A stretch of 64,000 nt of DNA from positions 29,732-93,731 of the forward strand of contig NZ_MKIR01000020.1 in NCBI RefSeq assembly GCF_001832905.1, in the 5' to 3' direction. This stretch comes from Floricoccus tropicus. GTDB lineage: Bacteria; Bacillota; Bacilli; Lactobacillales; Streptococcaceae. Position numbers and translations under genes: made by a program. The notes beneath the pieces are model-generated. The model did not search any database. It was not told the DNA's origin and was given only the letters and a program-made list of their open reading frames with translations. Below are positions 50,598 through 58,893 of the stretch, piece after piece (the stretch's first letter is position 1; each line of letters opens with the position of its first letter).

Positions 50598-52343
50598 CTA
50601 ATCTTCTAGATAAATTATAAAACCTTTTGGTTCCACAATGTTTTCATTTACAAGATTACTTAACAAAATATTTTTGTTTTTATTAAATTCAACTGCTTTC
50701 ATACCCGCATTAAAAAATGCTTTTAGATTTCCACGTTGTAATTCAAGAACTCCGTTTTCTTGATCAACCAATTCCCAGATTAAATCAGATTCACTAAGTT
50801 CCATATCATGATCTCGGCGAATTTTGATTAAGTTTTTAACGAAGGTATACATGTCTTGATCTTGATCTTCAATTCCCCAAGGCATGCAGCGACGACAATC
50901 AGGATCCATTGAACCTGTTACGCCATACTCGTCTCCATAGTACAGACATGGTACTCCTGGTTGAATATATGTGAATGCCATCGTTTGTTTGACTAGATTT
51001 TTGTCATCTTGAGCTACTGTTAAAATTCTAGGTGTATCATGACTATCTAGAATATTGAACATCATTTGATTAGTCTGTCTGCGATACTTCATAAGTTGGC
51101 TATTAATAACACTAACCATCTTATCTAGCGTAATGTTTTTATGAACAAAATATCCAATAATTGCATCAGTATATGCATAATTCATTACGGCAGTAAACTC
51201 ATCGCCTTGAAGCCAACTTTGAGAGCTATGCCATATCTCACCCAGTATATAGAAATCTTTTTTAACGCGGTCACAACGACGACGGAATCTCTTCCAAAAG
51301 TTGTGGTCAACTTCATTTGCAACATCCAGTCTCCATGCATCAATATCAAATTCCTTAATCCAGTATTCAGCAATATTCAATAGAAAATCTTGAACTTCTG
51401 GATTAGCAGTATTTAATTTAGGCATGTGAGGAGTGAAAGCAAAAGTATCGTATGTGGCGTCATGAGTAAATTCGAAGTCATTAGTTTCAGTATAACTTAC
51501 TGGGAACTCATTAATTTGGAACCAATCTGCATAACGAGAATTTTTCCCATTTTTCACAACATCTTGCCATTGAGGGCTCGTATCACCCATGTGGTTAAAA
51601 ACAGCATCTAGCATAACTTTAATACCACGACTATGACACTCATCCACTAGCTTTTTGAATATTTCTTTGTCCCCAAAGCTGGGATCGATATGTAGATAAT
51701 CTTCAGTATCATATTTGTGGTTGCTATTTGCCTTAAAGATTGGGCAAAAATAAATTCCATTAATACCCAAGTCTTGTAAATGATCTAGGTGGTCAATTAC
51801 ACCCTGTAAATCACCACCATAAAAATCTTGTCTGTCTGGTACTTCATTAGGATTCCATTCTTTTACACCCTCTGGATCATTTGATTGATCGCCGTTGGCG
51901 AAACGCTCAGGAAAAATTTGATACCAAACTGTCTGCTTAACCCAATCGGGCGCCTTAAATCTATCTATCTCATGAAAATATGGCATTCTGAAATAGTTAT
52001 TAGGCATTAGATAGTATGTTTCTTCTGCTGGGAAAATCCCTTGATCAGTATAAAGTATTTCACTTCCATCAAGTCCAGTAACTTTAAACATATAGCTTAG
52101 TCTCTTATATTTTGCACTTATTTCTATATTATAGTAGTCAAAAAGTTCTGTTTGAAGTTTAAAATCCATTTCATATGGTTGTTCGAACCAGCGTTCAGTG
52201 TCCAATAGATACGGATCACCTGCCAAAAGTTCAACTTTTAATACATCATTTTTTGCTACTTGTAACCTAATGTGCATAGTATCTTTAGTGTATAGATAAC
52301 CAAATTCACTTTCAGGTCTGTGGTAAATTGCACCTGTATTCAA
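50598..52343 (-). CDS. Maltogenic amylase / neopullulanase / cyclomaltodextrinase (GH13_20)
   Basis: These intracellular enzymes hydrolyse maltodextrins, cyclodextrins or pullulan to maltose-size products. The 581-residue protein has an N-terminal CBM34-like beta domain (about 1-125) and a GH13 barrel from about 130. Catalytic residues lie in AWRLDVANEVDHNFW, LGEIWHSSQSW and NILDSHDTPR. The N domain places it in GH13_20. The start codon is TTG at 52343 with GGAGG eight bases upstream. A MalR-type operator in its promoter ties it to the mapA and dexB units across the opp genes. Confidence 0.9.
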   Translation of the reverse strand: MNTGAIYHRPESEFGYLYTKDTMHIRLQVAKNDVLKVELLAGDPYLLDTERWFEQPYEMDFKLQTELFDYYNIEISAKYKRLSYMFKVTGLDGSEILYTDQGIFPAEETYYLMPNNYFRMPYFHEIDRFKAPDWVKQTVWYQIFPERFANGDQSNDPEGVKEWNPNEVPDRQDFYGGDLQGVIDHLDHLQDLGINGIYFCPIFKANSNHKYDTEDYLHIDPSFGDKEIFKKLVDECHSRGIKVMLDAVFNHMGDTSPQWQDVVKNGKNSRYADWFQINEFPVSYTETNDFEFTHDATYDTFAFTPHMPKLNTANPEVQDFLLNIAEYWIKEFDIDAWRLDVANEVDHNFWKRFRRRCDRVKKDFYILGEIWHSSQSWLQGDEFTAVMNYAYTDAIIGYFVHKNITLDKMVSVINSQLMKYRRQTNQMMFNILDSHDTPRILTVAQDDKNLVKQTMAFTYIQPGVPCLYYGDEYGVTGSMDPDCRRCMPWGIEDQDQDMYTFVKNLIKIRRDHDMELSESDLIWELVDQENGVLELQRGNLKAFFNAGMKAVEFNKNKNILLSNLVNENIVEPKGFIIYLED

Positions 52344-52490
52344 TTATATTTCCTCCAATAAGATAAAATCTGAATAGCACATTTTATCCAGCAATCATTA
52401 AAGATATCTTAAATTAATATTGTGGAGTTTAGTCTGGCTTTTCTTCAGTAATTTGGTACTGAAAAACAGTACTGAATTAGTTTATCATTT

Positions 52491-52519
52491 TAGATATTTT
52501 TTGCAAGCGATTGCTCCAA
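52491..52519 (-). promoter_or_regulatory. Maltogenic amylase promoter with MalR-type operator
   Basis: On the minus strand TTGGAG (52514-52519) and TATCTA (52491-52496) are spaced by 17 bases. The spacer holds GCAATCGCTTGC, arranged as at mapA and dexB. The -10 is weak, which would suit activation. Confidence 0.68.
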
Positions 52520-52694
52520 ATTAGTGCATCTTTAATTCATATTTTAAGCTAGTTAAAATACAAACTAATTAAAACGTTTGCATTCATAGTTTTAGTCAAA
52601 AAATAATGATTTAAATTATCCTATTTATTATTTCAAATCAAAAATTTTATTCGCAGTATAATATGAGTAATTAGCCTAATTTAATTATTTTATC
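52520..52694. promoter_or_regulatory. Upstream region of the amylase with a cre-like site
   Basis: This region has no gene. TTAAAACGTTTGCAT (52569-52583) read on the minus strand matches the CcpA cre consensus at 14 of 15 positions, upstream of the amylase promoter. An additional CAGTAC/GTACTG inverted repeat lies at about 52456-52472, downstream of the promoter. Confidence 0.5.
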
Positions 52695-52723
52695 TTGATA
52701 AAATCCTTATTCCACTCTATAAT
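52695..52723 (+). promoter_or_regulatory. Promoter of ybaB
   Basis: TTGATA (52695-52700) and TATAAT (52718-52723) are separated by 17 bases, about 110 bases upstream of the ybaB start. Confidence 0.7.
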
Positions 52724-52834
52724 TAACTTTAGAATTCATGAGTATTCTACAAGTTAATTTGATTTGTATTTGACTTGTACTTGTGAACTAATAAAAAATC
52801 AACATAAGTTAATAAATAGGGAGAATGAACTATT

Positions 52835-53134
52835 ATGATGAACATGCAGAAAATGATGAAGGAAGCTCAAAAACTTCAAAAACAAATGCAAGCTTCACAA
52901 GAAGAACTTGCTAATACAACTTTCACTGGAAAATCAGCACAAGATTTAGTTGTTGTGGAATTTTCAGGTGATAAAGTATTGAAAAATATTACTATTAAAG
53001 AAGATGTTGTTGATCCAGAAGATATCGAAACTCTTCAAGATATGGTAATTGATGCTGTGAATTCAGCACTTACAACTATTGATAAAGAAACAGAAAACAA
53101 AATGGGTAAATTCGCTAAGAACCTTCCATTTTAA
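52835..53134 (+). CDS. ybaB: YbaB/EbfC nucleoid-associated protein
   Basis: YbaB/EbfC proteins are small dimeric DNA-binding proteins of the nucleoid. The 99-residue sequence starts [19 protein letters not shown], has the conserved [16 protein letters not shown] core, and ends with a C-terminal helix. GGGAGA precedes the start by 9-10 bases. In many bacteria it follows dnaX; here it stands alone between the amylase and rsmI genes. Confidence 0.93.
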   Translation: MMNMQKMMKEAQKLQKQMQASQEELANTTFTGKSAQDLVVVEFSGDKVLKNITIKEDVVDPEDIETLQDMVIDAVNSALTTIDKETENKMGKFAKNLPF

Positions 53135-53145
53135 TTAATGTATTG

Positions 53146-53165
53146 ATACCTGTGTTCGCAGGTAT
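53146..53165 (+). terminator. Terminator of ybaB
   Basis: ATACCTG-TGTTCG-CAGGTAT is followed by seven T residues. Confidence 0.9.
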
Positions 53166-53175
53166 TTTTTTGTAA

Positions 53176-53203
53176 AAAAAGATTGAAGCTTTAATCTTCA
53201 ATC
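53176..53203 (-). terminator. Terminator of the tmk-rsmI operon
   Basis: GATTGAAG (53181-53188) and CTTCAATC (53196-53203) form a hairpin that overlaps the rsmI stop codon. On the minus strand it is followed by TTTTTTT. Confidence 0.88.
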
Positions 53204-54063
53204 TCATGGTATTCTTTATATACATCTTGTCTAGTTAGCTGCCTTCTTTTGGCAGTTTTTTTAATGGCTGCATTTGTTTTATCACCATCTTCAATATAAG
53301 ACTCAATTTCTTCTTTTATTGATAGACTATCAAAATCAGACTCAGCTTTTTCTAATCCATCAGAACCATCAACAATTATTAAACATTCTCCCTTAATAGG
53401 AAACTCCTCAATACTTGCCAACACTTCTGAGATAGTACCACGTCGATACTCTTCGTATATTTTAGTCAACTCACGAACCAAATTAATTTGGCGGTCTCCA
53501 TATACTTCAAGCATATTTCCCAAAGTATCCGCAACCCTGAATGGAGATTCATAAAAAATCTGGCTCTCTGGGTAGCTCTTCTTTTCTTGGAAAAAAGCAA
53601 TTTGCTGATTTTTCTTTCGAGGGAGAAATCCATAAAAAATATGAGGCTGTGGGCTAATTCCACTGGCGATTAATGCTGTAATTCCTGCACTTGCTCCAGG
53701 TAATGCGACAACTGGAATATTTTCTTCAATTGCTACTTTTACCAGATCATGACCAGGATCACTAATTGAAGGGAGTCCAGCATCACTTACTTGAGCAATA
53801 GAAAGTCCATCGTGCAACTTTTCAATCATACCAGGAATTTTAACAGAAGCGTTATGTTCATGAAAACTTTCCTGTGGCTTATCAATTTCAAAGTAATTCA
53901 ATAGTTTCTTAGTATTTCTTGTATCCTCACTGGCAATTAAATCTACTGTTTTAAGAGTATCTACTGCCCTAAAGGTCATATCCTGCATATTCCCGATTGG
54001 AGTTGGGACAAGATATAGAGTACCATTTCCACTTGTGTCTTTAAAAGATTTTTGTATTTGCAT
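53191..54063 (-). CDS. rsmI: 16S rRNA (cytidine1402-2'-O)-methyltransferase
   Basis: RsmI methylates C1402 in the decoding centre of 16S rRNA. The 290-residue protein has the tetrapyrrole-methylase-like fold with LYLVPTPIGNMQDMT near residue 17, ASEDTRNTKKLLN, and the SAM motif VSDAGLPSISDPG. VVALPGASA and a short C-terminal domain follow. It is the last gene of tmk-holB-ricT-yabA-rsmI, nine bases after yabA, as in other Firmicutes. Confidence 0.95.
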   Translation of the reverse strand: MQIQKSFKDTSGNGTLYLVPTPIGNMQDMTFRAVDTLKTVDLIASEDTRNTKKLLNYFEIDKPQESFHEHNASVKIPGMIEKLHDGLSIAQVSDAGLPSISDPGHDLVKVAIEENIPVVALPGASAGITALIASGISPQPHIFYGFLPRKKNQQIAFFQEKKSYPESQIFYESPFRVADTLGNMLEVYGDRQINLVRELTKIYEEYRRGTISEVLASIEEFPIKGECLIIVDGSDGLEKAESDFDSLSIKEEIESYIEDGDKTNAAIKKTAKRRQLTRQDVYKEYHEIED

Positions 54064-54072
54064 GATAACCTT

Positions 54073-54387
54073 CTATCTATAAATTAATTCAGTACAGAAG
54101 GCACATGATTCATCAGGCCCACGTCTTTGACCATAAAACATAGTACAAATATGGAAACCTTCATCATATATTTTTTCAAGATTCAATTGTGATTTTGAAA
54201 TTGGTGTTTTTTCCTTATTATCAAGCTCTTCTAAGCGATCTCTCAAACGGCTGTTCTCAACTTTAAGGATAGCATTCTCTTGGATGGTTTCCTGCAACTC
54301 TTTTTTAATCGCATTAACATCTGCCAAGGTTACCGATAAAACACGCTCTAAATCATCAAATTTATCGAATAAATCTCCCTTATCCAT
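54073..54387 (-). CDS. yabA: Replication initiation control protein YabA
   Basis: YabA limits DnaA-driven initiation by binding DnaA and the sliding clamp. The 104-residue protein has an N-terminal coiled coil (about 5-60) and a C-terminal zinc domain with HICTMFYGQRRGPDESCAFC near residues 81-100. Its start overlaps ricT by eight bases. The layout is as in B. subtilis and streptococci. Confidence 0.93.
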   Translation of the reverse strand: MDKGDLFDKFDDLERVLSVTLADVNAIKKELQETIQENAILKVENSRLRDRLEELDNKEKTPISKSQLNLEKIYDEGFHICTMFYGQRRGPDESCAFCTELIYR

Positions 54388-55177
54388 AAGCTACCTCCAC
54401 ATCTGATAAAGAGAAGTCTTTAATCACATTAATATTTTCGTTTTGAATACGAAGTTTCACAGTGCTATTGATAATATTCATTCCAATAACCTTGCCCTCT
54501 CCCTCCTCAGTCATGAGTACATCACCATAATCTGGGAAGTTCTTTTTCGCTTCCCTATAAAATTCATCTTCATAAGAAAGACAACAGAGAAGACGACCAC
54601 AAAGACCTGACAATTTACTTTGATTAAGTGTTAAAGCCTGATTTTTGGCCATTTTTATTGAAACAACAGGAAAGTCTCCCACGAAATTCGTACAACAAAG
54701 CGGACGACCACAAGGTCCAAGACCTCCAAAAATTTTGGCTGCGTCCCTTACTCCAATTTGTCTCAGCTCTATTCTGACACGAAATTCATCTGCCAAATCC
54801 TTTAGCAATGCTCTGAAATCTACACGATGTTCAGCGACAAAAGAAATAAAAAGCTGTTTACGGTCAAAAGTATAACTTACTTCTACGATTTTCATGCCTA
54901 ATTCATGTTCTGCAACCATGTGCTTGACAATTTTTTTAGCTCTAAGAGAATCCTCTTCAATATTGTCTAACTCATCATAATCAGTATCCGATAAATAGGA
55001 AATAATTTGACCATCAAGAGGCAAATCTTCAACTCCATCTTCCAGTACACGTACAATTTTTCCAACAACTCTATTTGATTTGGTTTTTGCTATAACAAGT
55101 TCCTGACAACAATATTCATCATCAGAAGAAAAGAACATGTTTGATTGACCTTGATTGAATTTTAATTCATATATCAT
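54380..55177 (-). CDS. ricT: PSP1 domain protein RicT (YaaT)
   Basis: RicT is a PSP1-family protein. In B. subtilis it forms the Y-complex with RicA and RicF and directs RNase Y processing. The 265-residue protein has the PSP1 core with VSYTFDRKQLFISFVAEHRVDF. Cysteine motifs CGRPLCC and CGRLLCC, which bind iron-sulfur clusters in the B. subtilis complex, are near residues 155 and 190. It overlaps holB by four bases and yabA by eight. Confidence 0.92.
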   Translation of the reverse strand: MIYELKFNQGQSNMFFSSDDEYCCQELVIAKTKSNRVVGKIVRVLEDGVEDLPLDGQIISYLSDTDYDELDNIEEDSLRAKKIVKHMVAEHELGMKIVEVSYTFDRKQLFISFVAEHRVDFRALLKDLADEFRVRIELRQIGVRDAAKIFGGLGPCGRPLCCTNFVGDFPVVSIKMAKNQALTLNQSKLSGLCGRLLCCLSYEDEFYREAKKNFPDYGDVLMTEEGEGKVIGMNIINSTVKLRIQNENINVIKDFSLSDVEVAYG

Positions 55178-56064
55178 TTATTTACCATACCATCTAATAT
55201 TATAAATTCTAAACTACTTTGAAAATTAACATTACTTGACCACATTCTCTGAGCCTTAAATGTTCTTTCTAAAAAGCTACTTGCTTTTTTATCAGGTAGT
55301 TTATCTGAAAGGTATATTTGTAAGAGAGAAAAAGCAATTTTTTGTTGGTTCTTCTCCTTAAATCTACCAAGTAAATTAGGAATGAATAGATAAGAATCTG
55401 CAGGTTGTTCAAGAATCAACTGACTTAACTTTTTAATCAGTCTACAAGCATCTTCAAACCATGAGTCTTGCGCCATATTTAGGGCATCTTCAGGACTTGT
55501 GGCTAATTTACTAACAATAGTTGCAACATTCGGTAGTATCCCCTGTCCAACAAGATATTCTTTTAAATATTCACTTTGACGAGGAAAATTAAAAATCTGA
55601 CTTCGACTTTTTATAGTATCAAGAACTAAATTTTCATTTTCGGTCAAAAGAAAAATATAAATATCACTTTCAGGTTCTTCAATTGATTTTAAAAGAGCAT
55701 TTGCCGCATTAACATGCATTTTTTCTGCTCCATTAATAATAACTACTTGTCTAGCTGATTCGAATCCCGATTGGCTAAATGTTGTTTGAAGGGCTCGGAT
55801 TTGGTCTGTCTTGATTGTTTGACCATCTGGCTCTACTAAATGCATATCAGCAAAATCATTTTCTGCTACCAAGCGGCAGGACCTACAAATCCCACAAGGT
55901 AAGTTTTTACTTGGATTATCGCAAAATAAGGCTTGCGTGAGCCAAATTGCCATTTCCAATGAACCAAATCCGCCTGAAAAAAGGTAAGCATGGCTAAGTT
56001 TATTCTTCTGCAAAATTATTTCAAAGCGATGATAAATTTCAGGTTGAATTTCTTTTATGTTCAT
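55174..56064 (-). CDS. holB: DNA polymerase III, delta' subunit
   Basis: HolB is a subunit of the clamp loader. The 296-residue protein has the AAA+ fold starting SHAYLFSGGFGSLEMAIWLTQ. The usual Walker A lysine is missing (normal for delta'). A four-cysteine zinc module (CDNPSKNLPCGICRSC near 48-63) and the sensor region NALLKSIEEPESDIYIFLL are present. It lies 30 bases after tmk and is coupled to ricT. Confidence 0.93.
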   Translation of the reverse strand: MNIKEIQPEIYHRFEIILQKNKLSHAYLFSGGFGSLEMAIWLTQALFCDNPSKNLPCGICRSCRLVAENDFADMHLVEPDGQTIKTDQIRALQTTFSQSGFESARQVVIINGAEKMHVNAANALLKSIEEPESDIYIFLLTENENLVLDTIKSRSQIFNFPRQSEYLKEYLVGQGILPNVATIVSKLATSPEDALNMAQDSWFEDACRLIKKLSQLILEQPADSYLFIPNLLGRFKEKNQQKIAFSLLQIYLSDKLPDKKASSFLERTFKAQRMWSSNVNFQSSLEFIILDGMVNK

Positions 56065-56094
56065 TATATCTTTCCTTGTTGAATTATATCAACG

Positions 56095-56736
56095 TTATTT
56101 CGTGAAGTTATCTGGGAAGCGTTCCTTGATAACATCAATTGCTGCTTGAGTTACCTCATCAATTGATTTAGAAGCATCTATCGTTACAAAACGATCAGGA
56201 TTTTCTGCTGCTATTTTCAAATAACCTTGGCGAACTTTTTGGTGCATTTCTTCTTTTTCAAGGTCAAGACGATTGATTTCACGATTAGCTCCTGTCATCA
56301 CGCGCTTAAGACCAGTTTCTGTATCAACATCCAAATATAATGTTAAATCAGGCTTCAATCCATCAGTCGCAAAGTTATTTAACCAATCAACTGATTCAAC
56401 ATCAATACCACGACCATATCCTTGATAAGCTACTGAAGAATCAATAAAACGGTCAACAAGTACAATATCACCCTGAGCAAGGGCTGGTTTAACTTTTTCA
56501 TTCAAGTGTTGACGACGTGCCGCAATATAAAGAAGTAACTCAGTTTTACCATCGATAGCAGTATTTTCAGGTGCTAGGATTATTTCACGAATTTCCTCAG
56601 CTATCCTGCTTCCTCCTGGCTCACGAGTTGTAATAATATTTCTATTTCCTTCTTCAAGTGTTGGCAATATATTTTTTAAAACTGTTGTTTTTCCAGCTCC
56701 ATCAGGGCCTTCCAACGAGATAAATATTCCATTCAT
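56095..56736 (-). CDS. tmk: dTMP kinase
   Basis: Tmk phosphorylates dTMP to dTDP. The protein of about 213 residues starts [20 protein letters not shown], with the P-loop GPDGAGKT. It has the DRX motif [17 protein letters not shown] and the lid region [19 protein letters not shown] at 56736 matches the family start; the TTG frame to 56766 adds ten residues and lies within the leader. It is the first gene of the tmk-holB-ricT-yabA-rsmI run. Confidence 0.95.
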   Translation of the reverse strand: MNGIFISLEGPDGAGKTTVLKNILPTLEEGNRNIITTREPGGSRIAEEIREIILAPENTAIDGKTELLLYIAARRQHLNEKVKPALAQGDIVLVDRFIDSSVAYQGYGRGIDVESVDWLNNFATDGLKPDLTLYLDVDTETGLKRVMTGANREINRLDLEKEEMHQKVRQGYLKIAAENPDRFVTIDASKSIDEVTQAAIDVIKERFPDNFTK

Positions 56737-56779
56737 AATACCTAATTCTACCCTAATTTTAGTCAAATTTCAATTTGAA

Positions 56780-56803
56780 AAAAGCACTGAATTCAATGCT
56801 TTT
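56780..56803 (-). terminator. Terminator after the ABC permease gene
   Basis: AAAAGCA-CTGAATTCAA-TGCTTTT gives, on the minus strand, a hairpin followed by TTTTTTC, between the permease gene and tmk. Confidence 0.78.
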
Positions 56804-56813
56804 AGGTAGTTTA

Positions 56814-57476
56814 TTAACTTTTATATACTTTCTTTGAAAGGAAATATGATAGAGCAAAAATCGTCAATCCTATAGCCAGCATAATCAACCCTGATTGAAT
56901 CGGATTATTATTAATGTAATTCATTAATTCAGGAATCTTTGAAAATAATTTTGTGTTTTCTTGAATGTACGTTAAGACTGGAGTCGCAATTGCAAAGATT
57001 ATAAAAAATGGAGCAACTGTTATGATTTGTGATTTTGCAAAATTAAATTTAAAGTATAAAGGCAATTGAATACTTAGCATAAATAAGTCTGTGAATAAAC
57101 CAATAAATACTAAAAATATGATTTCTTTAGAATTCAAATTCCCCTTAAAAATTGATGCCGTAATTAAGCTCACTATTAGTGTCGTAAATGCTACAGTTAA
57201 TAGTAATGCTAATGCATATATATATTTTCCAAAAATAATATCTTTTTTCCTTAAAGGAAGGGATGCGTATAATTTATCAAAATTATACTGCTTGATTAGT
57301 TGATATGTTGTATCAATTAAAAAAACTGTAAAAGTTAAAACAAGCATAATAATTTGTGGACTATTTCCAATTACCAGAAATAAGGGTAAGAGTACAAACA
57401 AGGCTGCTATAAGTAATTTAAATTGTGATTTCATTGAGTAAAATTCTAGACGCATCACGCTTGTTAATTTGTTCAT
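56814..57476 (-). CDS. ABC-2 type transporter permease
   Basis: The 220-residue protein has six predicted membrane helices (first near 20-38, last near 195-213), of the ABC-2 permease type. The substrate is not evident. It lies ten bases downstream of an ATPase gene and below a GntR/YtrA-type regulator, as in the B. subtilis ytr and similar cell-envelope or antimicrobial-response loci. Resistance to cell-wall active compounds is one possible role, but the sequence alone does not show this. Confidence 0.8.
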   Translation of the reverse strand: MNKLTSVMRLEFYSMKSQFKLLIAALFVLLPLFLVIGNSPQIIMLVLTFTVFLIDTTYQLIKQYNFDKLYASLPLRKKDIIFGKYIYALALLLTVAFTTLIVSLITASIFKGNLNSKEIIFLVFIGLFTDLFMLSIQLPLYFKFNFAKSQIITVAPFFIIFAIATPVLTYIQENTKLFSKIPELMNYINNNPIQSGLIMLAIGLTIFALSYFLSKKVYKS

Positions 57477-57486
57477 TTCTATCCCC

Positions 57487-58344
57487 CTATTTATTGATAT
57501 AAATTAATATATCATCGATTGTTGCTTTTTCAGTGACCATATTTGTTTTAAGTGTTGCAATATCTTTTATATTCATCAAGCAAGAAAATCCTGTTGATGT
57601 TTTTCTAAGACCAATTACGAGATTTTCAAACTCTGGATAAATTTCACTAATCTTTCCTTGAACTACAAAGTAAGATTCTACTAAATCATCTTTGGGACCA
57701 GTATAAAATACTTTCCCATCTTTCATTAAAGTGATGTAATCAGCAATTTTTTCAAGGTCATCAGTTATGTGAGTAGAAAATAATACACTTGCTTCTCCCG
57801 ATTCCATATAATCAAGTAAGATATCCATCAACTCATCTCTAGCAACAGGGTCAAGGCCACTTGTAGGTTCATCAAGAATTAATAATTTTGCATTATGAGA
57901 AAGTGCAACTGCAAGCATCATTTTCATCTTCATACCTTTTGAAAGTTCTTTGACTTTTTTCTTTGAAGAAAGAGAAAACTGTTTTAGGTAGTTGTGGAAT
58001 GTATTTGAATCCCATTTACTATAAAAAGGTCCAATTGCTTTTTCTATATCTATAGCCGTCCAATCTGAACTAAAAAATGTATCGTCAAAGACTGTTGCTA
58101 TCTCATCTTTAAATTCACTTTTTCCTTCAGTATTTTCATCGAAAATATTAATGACACCGCTGTCCTTTTTTATAAGGTCAAGAATTAAATTGATTGTTGT
58201 TGTTTTTCCTGCCCCGTTTTTACCAACAAGTCCCATAATGTATCCTGCTGGTAAGATAAAAGATACATCATCTAGTTGAAATTCATTAAATTTTTTTGAT
58301 AGGTTTAATACTTGTAATGCATTCTCATAATTATTATTCGTCAT
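57487..58344 (-). CDS. ABC transporter ATP-binding protein
   Basis: The 285-residue protein has Walker A GLVGKNGAGKTTT near residue 40, the variant signature LSKGMKMKMMLAVALS, Walker B LLILDEPTSGLDP and the H-loop STHITDDLEK. These fit the export-type family with short permeases. The C-terminal segment (about 215-285) is a regulatory extension. It overlaps the GntR gene by 11 bases and is followed by the permease. No substrate can be assigned. Confidence 0.88.
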   Translation of the reverse strand: MTNNNYENALQVLNLSKKFNEFQLDDVSFILPAGYIMGLVGKNGAGKTTTINLILDLIKKDSGVINIFDENTEGKSEFKDEIATVFDDTFFSSDWTAIDIEKAIGPFYSKWDSNTFHNYLKQFSLSSKKKVKELSKGMKMKMMLAVALSHNAKLLILDEPTSGLDPVARDELMDILLDYMESGEASVLFSTHITDDLEKIADYITLMKDGKVFYTGPKDDLVESYFVVQGKISEIYPEFENLVIGLRKTSTGFSCLMNIKDIATLKTNMVTEKATIDDILIYINK

Positions 58345-58720
58345 TATCTTCCATCTCCATAAACATTTTGAAGTGATTCAACACTTCTTCGTTTGAGAGG
58401 TCAACTAAGCGCGCAGCTCGAAGGATTTGAGAGAAATTATCTTCAATCTCAGAATAAATTCGTTCTTCAAGAATGGAATTATCAATGCTATTCACATAAC
58501 ATCCTTTACCTTGAACTATTGTTACATATCCATCTTTTTCAAGTTCTGTATATGCTCTAGTAGTTGTGATTACGCTGACCTTCAATTCTTTAGAAAGCTT
58601 CCTAATTGATGGCAATAAGTCATCTTTTTTCAATTGACCTGACAATATTTGGTCTTTGATTTGGTTGTACATCTGTTGATAAATTGGTTCATCAGATGAA
58701 TTTTGTATAATTAGATCCAT
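58334..58720 (-). CDS. GntR-family regulator, YtrA subfamily
   Basis: The 128-residue protein has only the winged-helix DNA-binding domain (about 10-75: EPIYQQMYNQIKDQILSGQL, then LPSIRKLSKELKVSVITTTRAYTELEKDGYV) and a short helical tail. This is the YtrA type, without an effector domain. Such proteins repress the ABC transporter operon in which they are encoded. The promoter has an inverted repeat suited to it, so autorepression is likely. Confidence 0.9.
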   Translation of the reverse strand: MDLIIQNSSDEPIYQQMYNQIKDQILSGQLKKDDLLPSIRKLSKELKVSVITTTRAYTELEKDGYVTIVQGKGCYVNSIDNSILEERIYSEIEDNFSQILRAARLVDLSNEEVLNHFKMFMEMEDNDE

Positions 58721-58739
58721 GGACGTCTCCTGTTTCTAG

Positions 58740-58769
58740 TGATTATAATCTATATGAACAGTATAATCA
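58740..58769 (-). promoter_or_regulatory. Promoter and likely operator of the gntR-ABC operon
   Basis: On the minus strand TTGATT and TATAAT are separated by 17 bases. The inverted arms TGATTATA (58740-58747) and TATAATCA (58762-58769) enclose the whole promoter and are the likely GntR operator. Confidence 0.7.
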
Positions 58770-58855
58770 ATTTTGAAAATAATGCAAGAAAAAACTTTAA
58801 ATTTTTAAATTTTTTTATCGGTACAATTTATAAAGTCATAGCTATAAGAGCTTAC

Positions 58856-58880
58856 AAAAAAACATCTATTTCTAGATGCT
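58856..58880 (-). terminator. Terminator of ftsK
   Basis: On the minus strand GCATCTA-GAAA-TAGATG is followed by TTTTTTT. Confidence 0.88.
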
Positions 58881-58893
58881 CTCAATTAATATT